Origin: Bacteroidaceae bacterium
Lineage (GTDB): Bacteria; Bacteroidota; Bacteroidia; Bacteroidales; Bacteroidaceae
Reading direction: 5' to 3'
Assembly: GCA_017961965.1 (NCBI GenBank)
Contig: JAGCWG010000058.1
Coordinates: 1 to 6,642 of the forward strand
Length of the DNA stretch: 6,642 nt
The translations under genes were made by a program, and so were the position numbers. Below, piece after piece: positions 1 through 5,862 of this stretch (its first letter is position 1; every line of letters starts with the position of its first letter). Under the pieces are notes generated by a model. The model was given only the letters and a program-made list of their open reading frames with translations. It was not told where the DNA came from and ran no database searches.

Positions 1-62
1 GGGTTCAGCATATCAGACAGATTGCTGAACAATGATGGTGCTTTTTGATGACGATTATACAT
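1..62 (-). CDS. N-terminal fragment of a gene leaving the window, possibly an IS transposase
   Basis: An ATG at 62 (minus strand) opens a frame that stays open for about 20 codons to the window edge; it begins MYNRHQKAPSLFSNL. The support for a real gene is positional: a near-perfect Bacteroidetes promoter lies just upstream and would give a leader of about 20 nt. The peptide has no signal sequence and looks like a cytoplasmic protein. The short polar start, followed by a Leu/Phe/Ser-rich stretch ending in DMLNP, is reminiscent of N-termini of IS5-type transposases in Bacteroidetes. That is recollection of a general pattern, not a match I could test. The strong inverted repeat over the promoter also fits a mobile element. 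The coding segment itself contains an 8-bp inverted repeat. The gene would be transcribed in the same direction as the hydrolase gene upstream of it. Only 20 residues are visible, so the product remains unassigned. Confidence 0.45.
   Translation of the reverse strand, partial: MYNRHQKAPSLFSNLSDMLN
3..30. repeat. 8-bp inverted repeat inside the left-edge ORF
   Basis: GTTCAGCA (3-10) pairs perfectly with TGCTGAAC (23-30). A nested ATC/GAT pairing (12-14 with 20-22) around AGACA could extend the stem past a bulged T. It falls within codons of the partial minus-strand frame, roughly residues 11-20, so it could form a hairpin early in that mRNA or mark a protein-binding site. Confidence 0.5.
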
Positions 63-64
63 AA

Positions 65-110
65 AAATCTGCAAGTTTATTACCACAAAGGTACAAAAAC
101 TTGCAGATTT
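65..110. repeat. 14-bp perfect inverted repeat overlapping promoter and leader
   Basis: AAATCTGCAAGTTT (65-78) and its exact reverse complement (97-110) flank an 18-nt centre. The centre contains a nested perfect inverted repeat, TACC (81-84) and GGTA (90-93), around ACAAA. As RNA this would be a long hairpin ending 3 nt before the minus-strand ATG at 62. The promoter's own transcript would start around 80 and so contain only one arm. The full hairpin could therefore form only in RNA entering from the hydrolase side. It could equally act at DNA level as an operator or a transposase binding site. Confidence 0.8.
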
Positions 111-116
111 ATCAAA
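86..116 (-). promoter_or_regulatory. Bacteroidetes-type promoter for the left-edge gene
   Basis: On the minus strand, TTTG (113-116) is followed after exactly 19 nt by TACCTTTG (86-93). This matches the known Bacteroides primary-sigma consensus of TTTG at -33 and TAnnTTTG at -7. Transcription would start near 80-82, about 20 nt before the ATG at 62. It is the best-formed promoter in the window. The -7 element sits in the loop of the inverted repeat 65-110, and the right arm of that repeat lies in the spacer. Confidence 0.7.
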
Positions 117-132
117 GTATTTTATAATGTAT

Positions 133-148
133 TTTGTTATAGAACAAA
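133..148. other. Small AT-rich hairpin downstream of the hydrolase gene
   Basis: TTTGTT (133-138) and AACAAA (143-148) form a perfect 6-bp stem with a 4-nt loop, about 40 nt beyond the hydrolase stop codon at 188-190. The stem is AT-rich and no clean U-run follows on the minus strand, so it is at best a weak terminator. I see no other terminator in this gap. Confidence 0.25.
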
Positions 149-187
149 CGATTATAGACTTCTTAAGGGACGACTAAGTAGCATACG

Positions 188-1693
188 TTACTTAATCTTC
201 AACCTTGCGCCTTTGGACTCGTTACCGAGACGGTCGAGGGAGGTGACGATGTATGTCTCACCATACGGGTCACCGTCTAAGACGAATGTGCCACCACGGG
301 CATCGAGGTCACGTGGAGTGATTTCAACGATATGGGAAGGGTCGCTAATATCTACCTTCTCACCACGAAGGAAGCGATAGACAACAAACTGACATACCTT
401 ATCAAGTTCCTTCTTTGCTTTTGGAGCATTCCATACAAGGAACACCTTACCATTGTGACCGACAAGACGGAGACGCGTTGGTGCTTTCGGTGCCTTGTTG
501 TCTAACCACTTCATCTGTGGCTGAAGGGCTGGGTAACGATGGTAGTCTTCCTCAAGAACGTCACGGTAACCGCCTGTATTGTTAGCAACGGCTGCCGCAT
601 ACCACATACAACTGCCTTGCACGTTTGGAAGACTTCGCTGTATGTCAAGTTTGAGACATTGTTGGTTACGTGTGGAATCATTAGGGTCAACACCTGCTAC
701 AGTACGGTCAACGTCCTGTCCGATGAAGAGCGGACGGTCGTTGCAATAGTCGTTCCACCAATGGCAGAGCACCTCATAGTCGGCAACACTTGTACCCACG
801 TTCCAGTATATCTGTGGCACGGTGTAGTCAACCCATCCTTCCTTTTGCCAAAGGATGACGTCCGCATACAACTGGTCATAATTCTGGAGTCCCGCCGTAG
901 CACTACCCTCACGACAATTTTCACCCGTAGGCGAATTGCGATAAATGCCGAACGGTGACACGCCGAACTTAATCCATGGCTTTATCTCTCGTATCATGTC
1001 GTGGAGGTTGCGAATGAGCAGGTTCACATTGTCGCGACGCCAGTCGTCGATGTCGCTGAAGCCACGTGGGTTTCTGCGGAAATAGCTCTCGTCCGGTATC
1101 TCCTCCCCTTCCACAGGGTAAGGGTAGAAATAGTCGTCCATGTGTATGCCGTCCACGTCGTAGTTGCGTATGATGTCTTCCACCACCATGCAGGTGTAGA
1201 GGCGGTTGGACTCAAGAGCCGGATTGAATATCTTCAGCTCGGCATAGTCGAACACTCTCTCCGGGTGCTTGATGACCTGATGCGATGGGTGTAGCTCCGT
1301 CGTTCCCTTGGTCTTGGCACGGTAGGGGTTAATCCAGGCATGGCACTCCATGCCACGCTCGTGGCACTGCTTCACCATCCACTCGAGTGGGTCCCATCCG
1401 TCGGATGGTGCCACGCCCTGTTCGCCCATGAGGTATCGGCTCCAAGGTTCAAACTTGGACTTGTAGAGGGCATCGCCCTCTGGACGCACCTGAAAGAAGA
1501 TGGCATTAATACCTGCCGAAGCGAGGTCGTCAAGCTGCGTACCAAGATATAGGCGTATCTGGCTCGGTGTCTTGCCAATGAACTGACCATTGACACATTG
1601 AATCCATGCGCCACGGAACTCACGCTTTGGCTGCTGTTGAGCCATGAGTGTGAGTGATAACATCAACGATAAAGCGAACAATACTTTTTTCAT
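188..1693 (-). CDS. GHL10/DUF187 family secreted glycoside hydrolase
   Basis: A predicted exported glycosidase of 501 aa. Residues 1-19 form a Sec signal peptide (MKKVLFALSLMLSLTLMA, then QQQ) with no lipobox cysteine, so the mature protein should be soluble in the periplasm or exported rather than a lipoprotein. From about residue 25 to 390 it follows the GHL10 (PF02638) TIM-barrel pattern: FRGAWIQCV (26-34), FFQVRPEGDALY (66-77), HAWINPYRA (118-126), DGIHMDDYFYPYP (181-193), FGVSPFGIYRN (243-253) and VDYTVPQIYW (288-297). The paired Asp residues of HMDDYFYP (186-187) are likely in the active site. Residues ~400-500 look like an Fn3-type beta domain. E. coli DigH (YddW), a GHL10 member, cleaves peptide-free peptidoglycan glycans; that activity is a reasonable guess here, but another glycan is possible. 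It lies 87 nt downstream of the HKD gene on the same strand. The ATG at 1693 is preceded by an A/T-rich leader without a Shine-Dalgarno sequence, as usual in this phylum. Confidence 0.92.
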   Translation of the reverse strand: MKKVLFALSLMLSLTLMAQQQPKREFRGAWIQCVNGQFIGKTPSQIRLYLGTQLDDLASAGINAIFFQVRPEGDALYKSKFEPWSRYLMGEQGVAPSDGWDPLEWMVKQCHERGMECHAWINPYRAKTKGTTELHPSHQVIKHPERVFDYAELKIFNPALESNRLYTCMVVEDIIRNYDVDGIHMDDYFYPYPVEGEEIPDESYFRRNPRGFSDIDDWRRDNVNLLIRNLHDMIREIKPWIKFGVSPFGIYRNSPTGENCREGSATAGLQNYDQLYADVILWQKEGWVDYTVPQIYWNVGTSVADYEVLCHWWNDYCNDRPLFIGQDVDRTVAGVDPNDSTRNQQCLKLDIQRSLPNVQGSCMWYAAAVANNTGGYRDVLEEDYHRYPALQPQMKWLDNKAPKAPTRLRLVGHNGKVFLVWNAPKAKKELDKVCQFVVYRFLRGEKVDISDPSHIVEITPRDLDARGGTFVLDGDPYGETYIVTSLDRLGNESKGARLKIK

Positions 1694-1725
1694 ATAGTCA
1701 TCTTTATAAAAAATCTTGTTTGATT

Positions 1726-1743
1726 ATTACAAGCTACTGTAAT
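1726..1743. other. 6-bp dyad upstream of the hydrolase gene
   Basis: ATTACA (1726-1731) and TGTAAT (1738-1743) form a perfect dyad around AGCTAC, 33 nt or more upstream of the hydrolase start. It could be an operator or a small hairpin in a read-through transcript. No convincing TAnnTTTG element lies in the 87-nt gap, so the hydrolase may be co-transcribed with the HKD gene. Confidence 0.25.
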
Positions 1744-1780
1744 CTCTCCCCTTCCACATTGAAGTGGTGAGTGGGCAATC

Positions 1781-3010
1781 CTACAACACAGGAGTGAGCA
1801 GGTTGCCAAGCCAGCCTGAGAAACGGTTCTTTATGCTCTGGCGAGAGTACCATCCACGGTACATGAGGTATGAACTTTTCTTCTGTCGTTCAAAATGGCC
1901 GACCAGTTCCTGTGTCACCTCCTTATCAAGGATGAGAGCATTTATCTCATAGTCGCAACGGAGACTGCGTGCATCAAGATTGGCTGAGCCAACCGTACAG
2001 CATACATCATCCACAATCATCATCTTGGTGTGATGAAATCCCCCACGGAAGAGATAGACCACAGCCCCACGTTTCATCAGATTGTTACCCACATAGTGCG
2101 AAGCCTGAGGAGTCATCGGAATATCGCCCTTCTCAGAGAGTATAATCTCAACCCTGACACCACGGTCAACGGCACGCTTGAGTGCGGCACGTACACGATG
2201 TGTTGGAACGAAATAAGGATTGATGATTCGTATGGTGAAATGTGCATTGTCTATCATCGTGACATAAAGGTCACGTATGGCATCGGACGTATTGCCCGGA
2301 GCACGATTGATGACAGACATACGTGAATAGCCTTCGTTCTGAAGTCGTGGGAAATATTTCTGTTCCACGAGGAATTCGCCTGTCACCTTTGCCCACATAT
2401 CGCAGAACACCTTCTGTAGTTCCTCTACCGCAGGACCCTCGATACGCATGTGGAGGTCATTCCAATCGCCTATACCTTTTATACCTGTTATATAGTAGTC
2501 TGCCACGTTCATGCCGCCCGTATATGCTATCTTACCGTCGATGACCACAATCTTGCGATGGTCGCGAGGGATGATGTGGTTGACCCAAGGAAAACGTACA
2601 GGGTCAAACTTAATGAGGTTTATACCCTCCATACGTATGGAGTCGTGCATCTCGTTAGAGATAGGCGAATTGTTGGACAGATTGCCAAAAGCATCGTACA
2701 TTGCCCTCACCTCTACTCCCTCACGCACCTTCTGTCCGAGGAGCTTGAAGAGCAGTCCTGCTATGGAGTCGTTTCTGAAATTGAAATACTCAAGGTGGAT
2801 AGAGGACTTTGCATTACGTATTGCGTCAAAGAGGTCAACGAACTTGTCATGGCCGCTGGTGAAGAACTTCACGGAGTTGCCATCAAGAACGGGAATATTT
2901 CTTTCGTGCATCCTCTGCGCTATGATGGAATCCACAGCCATAGGTGACCTTGCATACATTGCTTCGCCTGCAACGAGCATGAGGGTCAAGCACAGAAAAA
3001 TCTTTTTCAT
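1781..3010 (-). CDS. Phospholipase D-like protein, probable cardiolipin synthase
   Basis: A 409-aa member of the PLD superfamily with both catalytic HKD motifs. The first is H151-x-K153-x4-D158 followed by GKIAYTGGMN; the second is H327-x-K329-x4-D334 followed by CCTVGSANLDARS. Asn-Pro-Tyr-Phe-Val-Pro (264-269), GVRVEIILS (284-292) and the C-terminus GWLGNLLTPVL resemble bacterial cardiolipin synthases. These condense two phosphatidylglycerols into cardiolipin and glycerol. Unlike E. coli ClsA, which starts with two transmembrane helices, this protein has only one short hydrophobic N-terminus (MKKIFLCLTLMLVAGEAMYA, residues 1-20) that reads as a cleavable signal peptide or single anchor. The catalytic part should therefore be outside the cytoplasm. 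Another phospholipase D-type activity is possible. The composite repeat element lies upstream and the hydrolase gene 87 nt downstream. The start is chosen because it includes the signal sequence; the leader is A-rich with no Shine-Dalgarno. Confidence 0.9.
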   Translation of the reverse strand: MKKIFLCLTLMLVAGEAMYARSPMAVDSIIAQRMHERNIPVLDGNSVKFFTSGHDKFVDLFDAIRNAKSSIHLEYFNFRNDSIAGLLFKLLGQKVREGVEVRAMYDAFGNLSNNSPISNEMHDSIRMEGINLIKFDPVRFPWVNHIIPRDHRKIVVIDGKIAYTGGMNVADYYITGIKGIGDWNDLHMRIEGPAVEELQKVFCDMWAKVTGEFLVEQKYFPRLQNEGYSRMSVINRAPGNTSDAIRDLYVTMIDNAHFTIRIINPYFVPTHRVRAALKRAVDRGVRVEIILSEKGDIPMTPQASHYVGNNLMKRGAVVYLFRGGFHHTKMMIVDDVCCTVGSANLDARSLRCDYEINALILDKEVTQELVGHFERQKKSSYLMYRGWYSRQSIKNRFSGWLGNLLTPVL

Positions 3011-3061
3011 TTATATCTTATCTTTTTATCTTTGTGTTCGAAATAATATACGATTGAGAGG
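3011..3061 (-). promoter_or_regulatory. A/T-rich leader of the HKD gene, no clear promoter
   Basis: This short stretch between the repeat element and the HKD start reads, on the minus strand, as a T/A-rich then purine-rich leader (AAAGATAAAAAGATAAGAT near the ATG). I find no exact TAnnTTTG. TATTATTTCG near 3038-3047 is a one-off resemblance only. The gene may have a weak promoter here or be read through from the barrel gene. Confidence 0.25.
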
Positions 3062-3122
3062 GCAAGCCAAGGACGGCTTGCATGGTGAGTGCGACCTTGC
3101 AGCAGCCAAAGGCGGCTGCATG
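3062..3122. repeat. Two tandem related palindromes (REP-like part of intergenic element)
   Basis: Hairpin 1 pairs GCAAGCC (3062-3068) with GGCTTGC (3075-3081) around AAGGAC. Hairpin 2 pairs GCAGCC (3102-3107) with GGCTGC (3114-3119) around AAAGGC. Both are followed by ATG and are clearly related: AGCCAAGGACGGCTTGCATG versus AGCCAAAGGCGGCTGCATG, about 39 nt apart. This is a tandem duplication of a GC-rich hairpin in an otherwise AT-rich gap. Neither has a U-run on the coding strand, so they are not standard intrinsic terminators. The design recalls REP/BIME-type intergenic palindromes. Confidence 0.7.
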
Positions 3123-3186
3123 TTAATTATTAATTGTTAATTACTCCCCTTCGGTCAGTGAGAACGCTTCGCTTAGTTGTTAATTA
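3122..3186. repeat. 7-bp-period AT array and flanking copy reaching the barrel stop codon
   Basis: GTTAATT, ATTAATT and GTTAATT (3122-3142) form three units of a 7-bp tandem array. The octamer GTTAATTA recurs at 3179-3186, where its last three bases are the TAA stop of the beta-barrel gene on the minus strand. The extended copy TTGTTAATTA is found at 3134-3143 and 3177-3186, enclosing a 33-nt GC-richer core. The core holds an imperfect 18-nt-period repeat, CTTCGGTCAGT (3149-3159) and CTTCGCTTAGT (3167-3177). With the palindromes at 3062-3122 this appears to be one composite element filling almost the whole gap. Confidence 0.65.
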
Positions 3187-3897
3187 TCGAATCTTGTCAT
3201 CCTTTGTCTTGACAATATCGAAGAGATATGTCAGCTTAGCACATATCGTTGCATTGGCAGAACGTCCAAAGACACCTTTCTTACTATTGTCAAAGATGTC
3301 GGCAAGACCATAATAGTAGCGACCTGACACTATGAAGTGCCCCACAGCTGTACTCAGTTCTGCTCCGATACCGGCTGCGATACCATAGTCGAGTTTGTTG
3401 TACGGTTCGTTGTCGTACTGGAAGGTAACGTTATTAGGACGATGTGAAGTATCCCATACTCCTCCACCCTTCTCGCTGCTTCCACCAAGATAGTAGCCAA
3501 GCTGAGGACCTGCCTCGAAGATGAACTTCATGCCTCTGCGCTCACGTCCCCAACCCATCTGCATGAGTATAGGCACCTGAACATAGTTGAGGCTGCGGCG
3601 ATAGGTGTTGTTCGTTCCGTCTTCAATATTCTCTTCCCAACCAAGGTTCCAGAAGTTGACTTCTGCCTGCACACCACATATTGCCGTGAAATATTTCTCA
3701 CATGTGTAGCGTGCCGCAAAGCCGAACATCATATCGCCCTTCTGTTTCTGCTTAATGGTAGGAACAAAGTTGACTGAGTTGAGCGTATAACCGATTGAGC
3801 CTCCGATAGCAAAGTCGTTACGATGCTCGCCCACCTGAGCCATGAGAGCGTCAGGGATGAGAGCAAGTGCAAGCAATAATACCTTTATACTCTTCAT
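3184..3897 (-). CDS. Outer-membrane beta-barrel protein (OMP_b-brl_2/PorT-like)
   Basis: A 237-aa protein with a signal peptide (residues 1-20, ending DALMA before QVGEHR). The mature part shows alternating hydrophobic and aromatic beta strands: FAIGGSIGYTLNSV (29-42), MMFGFAARYTCEKYFTAI (56-73), LNYVQVPILMQMGWG (103-117), MKFIFEAGPQLGYYLGG (123-139), LDYGIAAGIGAELS (169-182) and FIVSGRYYYGLADIF (188-202). This is the layout of small Bacteroidetes outer-membrane barrels of the PF13568 type, annotated as porin-family or PorT-like. PorT of the type IX secretion system belongs to the same broad group and is of similar length, but many such proteins are unrelated to secretion, so I give no symbol. 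The gene starts 6 nt after the LysM gene's stop, without an obvious Shine-Dalgarno, which implies translational coupling and partnership with it. The composite repeat begins at its stop codon. Confidence 0.85.
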   Translation of the reverse strand: MKSIKVLLLALALIPDALMAQVGEHRNDFAIGGSIGYTLNSVNFVPTIKQKQKGDMMFGFAARYTCEKYFTAICGVQAEVNFWNLGWEENIEDGTNNTYRRSLNYVQVPILMQMGWGRERRGMKFIFEAGPQLGYYLGGSSEKGGGVWDTSHRPNNVTFQYDNEPYNKLDYGIAAGIGAELSTAVGHFIVSGRYYYGLADIFDNSKKGVFGRSANATICAKLTYLFDIVKTKDDKIR

Positions 3898-3903
3898 AGC
3901 GGC

Positions 3904-5616
3904 TTACTCGTATCGTTGTATCTCAATCATGTCATTACCCTTATAGTTGATGAACATGACAACAGTATTCTCAAAACCGCTCCAGTTGTTCTTGCGTACA
4001 AAGTTGAACGGATTCTGAAGCGAAGTGTACTTCACCTTATCCACATTCTGCATGAAACCGCCACCAAAGTTGTTGATGCCGCCCACGAAGAATGCGCCTA
4101 TGTCGTAGCCGAGTTCGCCAAACTTAGGACAGCTTGCTATCTGCGCCTTCTTGAAATTGTGACGGAAACGGTAGTTGAAGTTGGCTACACGTTGTTTAGC
4201 CTCATCGCTGAAGAATGTCGTATAGTATGAGCACTTGTACTTGTCAAGCATCTTCTCGTTGTTGTCGGAGAATGTCTGCCAGTCAGGATAACCGAAGAGT
4301 GAGAGTTGGAAGTTATCCAAAAGATTGAGCGTATTGAACTCGTTGACAAGCTGCTCAAAAGCCGCAGCAGACGAAGCTGAAGGGATGATGATGTTACGTG
4401 TTCCCTTCTTGAGGTGCTTGGCTATGTTCTCAATAGCAGAATACTGCATGCTTACGAAAGACACATTCTTTGACTCAAGATATTTCTTGAAGCCCCAGAG
4501 ATAGTCAGCATAGTCGCTCTTGTCAGACATATTGACAAAGACGACGTTTGCACCCGAGTTGAGTTCAAGAAATTTCTCATACACAAAGCTGTTAGTATAG
4601 TTCTGTGGGGAGTTCACCTGAAACGAAGTCTTATGACTGTTTACGGCATTCACTTTGGTAGAAGTAGGAATGACGTTAACGATATTGTTGACATGAGCAA
4701 ACTGAGCCACGGCATCAATATGTTCAGGGCGTACAGGACCGACGATGAGGTTCATCTCCTTCATCTCTGGATTGTCGAGTATGCCTTGGATAGAAGCAGC
4801 ATCGCTACCCTTCTCCTCATACGCATATATGTCGATGTTGGCTCCGCTGTCCTTTATTGAATCGACTGCAAGGAGGAATCCCTTGTAGAGGTCTGTCATC
4901 TTGTTTGCCTCACTCGTACGTCTGTCAAGACCGAAAGGAAGGATGACAGCCACCTTGATGCGGTCATACTTCACACCTTTCTGTCGGGCAATCTCGCTGA
5001 ACACCTCGTTGTCCGAAGGAGTATAGTAACGCTCGTCCTGTGGATAAGGGATGCAGAGCGTCATACCCTTCTTGAGTTTGCTGTCCTTGAGCACAGGGTT
5101 AGCCTTTATGAGATCTGCCTGTGTCACGTTATACAACTTGCTGATGGAATATACGGTTTCCTTCTTGGCAACAAGGTGAGTAAGCTTGCAGCCTGTACGC
5201 TCCTTTGGAGCTGCTATGTCCTGCTTACGCTGGTCAGCAGTCGAATATACTCCACGAGGAATGACGATGAGTGTACCCGACTTGAAGTTTGTTGCAGAAA
5301 GACCAGGGTTGGCATCCGTGATAACCTTGGATGTCACTCCGAACTTCTTTGAGATGGAATAGAGTGTCTCACCTGCCTGAATGGTATAGTGGAGCTCGCC
5401 AGTTGGCGACTGAGGAACGTTGATTGACTGTCCCGCCATGATGTTGTCAGTCAATCCTGCATTTTCCTTCTTGATGTCATTTACTGTGACACCATACATC
5501 TGTGAGATAGAGTAGAGAGTCTCTCCTACTCTTACCTTATGCGCAAAAACATTTTGTTGTGCAAATGTGGCACCTGAGAAGAGCGCCATTGCAATAACAA
5601 TAAAGAGTTTTTTCAT
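3904..5616 (-). CDS. Three-LysM protein with PBP1-like (LivJ-type) C-terminal domain
   Basis: A 570-aa exported protein. Residues 1-19 form a signal peptide (ending GATFA, then QQN). Three LysM repeats follow at about 25-68, 77-120 and 146-190; each has the (G/K)ET(L/V)YSIS core and ends in a (N/I)(V/I)P-type strand. LysM binds N-acetylglucosamine-containing glycans, so these should hold the protein on peptidoglycan in the periplasm. From about 218 to the end the pattern is a type I periplasmic-binding-protein fold: YDRIKVAVILPFG (217-229), LYKGFLLAVDSIKDSGANIDIYAYE (243-267), LIVGPVRPEH (290-299), NVVFVNMSDKSDYA (357-370), NIIIPSASSAAAF (408-420) and FGELGYDIGAFFVGG (499-513). No permease or ATPase gene lies nearby, so it is probably not a nutrient-uptake subunit. 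E. coli LpoA, a PBP1a activator, shows that this fold can serve cell-wall synthesis, but homology is not claimed. It is the first gene of an operon with the barrel gene. The start is preceded by AGAGG only 2 nt from the ATG. Confidence 0.88.
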   Translation of the reverse strand: MKKLFIVIAMALFSGATFAQQNVFAHKVRVGETLYSISQMYGVTVNDIKKENAGLTDNIMAGQSINVPQSPTGELHYTIQAGETLYSISKKFGVTSKVITDANPGLSATNFKSGTLIVIPRGVYSTADQRKQDIAAPKERTGCKLTHLVAKKETVYSISKLYNVTQADLIKANPVLKDSKLKKGMTLCIPYPQDERYYTPSDNEVFSEIARQKGVKYDRIKVAVILPFGLDRRTSEANKMTDLYKGFLLAVDSIKDSGANIDIYAYEEKGSDAASIQGILDNPEMKEMNLIVGPVRPEHIDAVAQFAHVNNIVNVIPTSTKVNAVNSHKTSFQVNSPQNYTNSFVYEKFLELNSGANVVFVNMSDKSDYADYLWGFKKYLESKNVSFVSMQYSAIENIAKHLKKGTRNIIIPSASSAAAFEQLVNEFNTLNLLDNFQLSLFGYPDWQTFSDNNEKMLDKYKCSYYTTFFSDEAKQRVANFNYRFRHNFKKAQIASCPKFGELGYDIGAFFVGGINNFGGGFMQNVDKVKYTSLQNPFNFVRKNNWSGFENTVVMFINYKGNDMIEIQRYE

Positions 5617-5623
5617 TACCTCT
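5617..5623 (-). promoter_or_regulatory. Shine-Dalgarno-like AGAGG very close to the LysM start
   Basis: The minus strand reads AGAGGTA then ATG. The purine motif is complementary to the 16S tail but only 2 nt from the start codon, closer than the usual 5-9 nt. Other genes in this window lack any such motif. It may be incidental. Confidence 0.3.
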
Positions 5624-5732
5624 GGATTAAATTATTGGGCTGTGGTGACAAGCGGCTTTAAGCACCTGCTATGACCACGATGAATTATCTTCAAGGAATC
5701 GACATGCGCCATGCACACGCCAAATCAAGGTA

Positions 5733-5740
5733 CAAAATTA
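5733..5740 (-). promoter_or_regulatory. Probable -7 element for the LysM-barrel operon
   Basis: The minus strand reads TAATTTTG, an exact TAnnTTTG match. No good TTTG is found at the right spacing upstream, so the -33 element is weak. Transcription would start near 5727, giving a leader of about 110 nt. That leader is GC-richer than its surroundings and contains an imperfect pairing of GTGGT (complement of 5674-5678) with ACCAC (complement of 5642-5646), which could fold. Confidence 0.45.
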
Positions 5741-5825
5741 GGAAAAATTCGGCACTCTGCATTTCTTTTAATAATAAAATATGTGAATAAAATTAAAATG
5801 CGTGTTTTTTCTCGCTGATAATAAC

Positions 5826-5833
5826 TACATTTG
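5826..5833 (+). promoter_or_regulatory. Probable -7 element for the CHU_C gene
   Basis: TACATTTG is an exact TAnnTTTG match on the plus strand. The -33 region around 5803-5810 is a T-run rather than a clean TTTG, and an A/T-rich tract (5761-5800) lies upstream. The predicted start near 5839 leaves a leader of about 24 nt before the ATG at 5863. It is divergent from the LysM promoter; the two -7 elements are about 90 bp apart. Confidence 0.5.
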
Positions 5834-5862
5834 CACAATTATCCACGCAAAATAAGCAAATC

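Noticed and set aside
176..193. AAGTA...TACTT dyad over the hydrolase stop codon as a terminator.
   Set aside because: The stem is only 5 bp, has a C-A mismatch in the minus-strand RNA, and lacks a U-tract.
45..380. A 111-codon plus-strand ORF crossing the left intergenic region.
   Set aside because: It overlaps the palindrome/promoter region and the 3' end of the hydrolase gene, with no domain and no promoter on the plus strand.
539..958. A 139-codon plus-strand ORF opposite the hydrolase gene.
   Set aside because: It is fully contained within a well-supported GHL10 coding frame and has no recognisable features.
3062..3119. The paired GC hairpins as intrinsic terminators of the barrel gene.
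   Set aside because: Neither stem is followed by a run of U on the minus-strand transcript, and the tandem duplication is better explained by a repeat element.
3026..3121. A 31-codon minus-strand ORF (starts MQPPLAAARSHS) ending 15 nt before the HKD gene, a possible leader peptide.
   Set aside because: It is made of the two tandem hairpins and their spacer; the PPLAA and PSLAC similarity simply reflects the DNA repeat. There is no independent coding sign. If the element is multicopy, this ORF would recur as a spurious hypothetical protein.
2511..3140. A 209-codon plus-strand ORF.
   Set aside because: It lies opposite the HKD gene, whose catalytic motifs are intact, and runs across the intergenic repeat. 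Its translation shows no recognisable domain, so it is an antisense shadow.
3904..5616. The LysM gene as an amino-acid ABC transporter binding protein.
   Set aside because: The fold resembles LivJ-type binding proteins, but there are three LysM domains and no permease or ATPase genes nearby, so a transport label would mislead.
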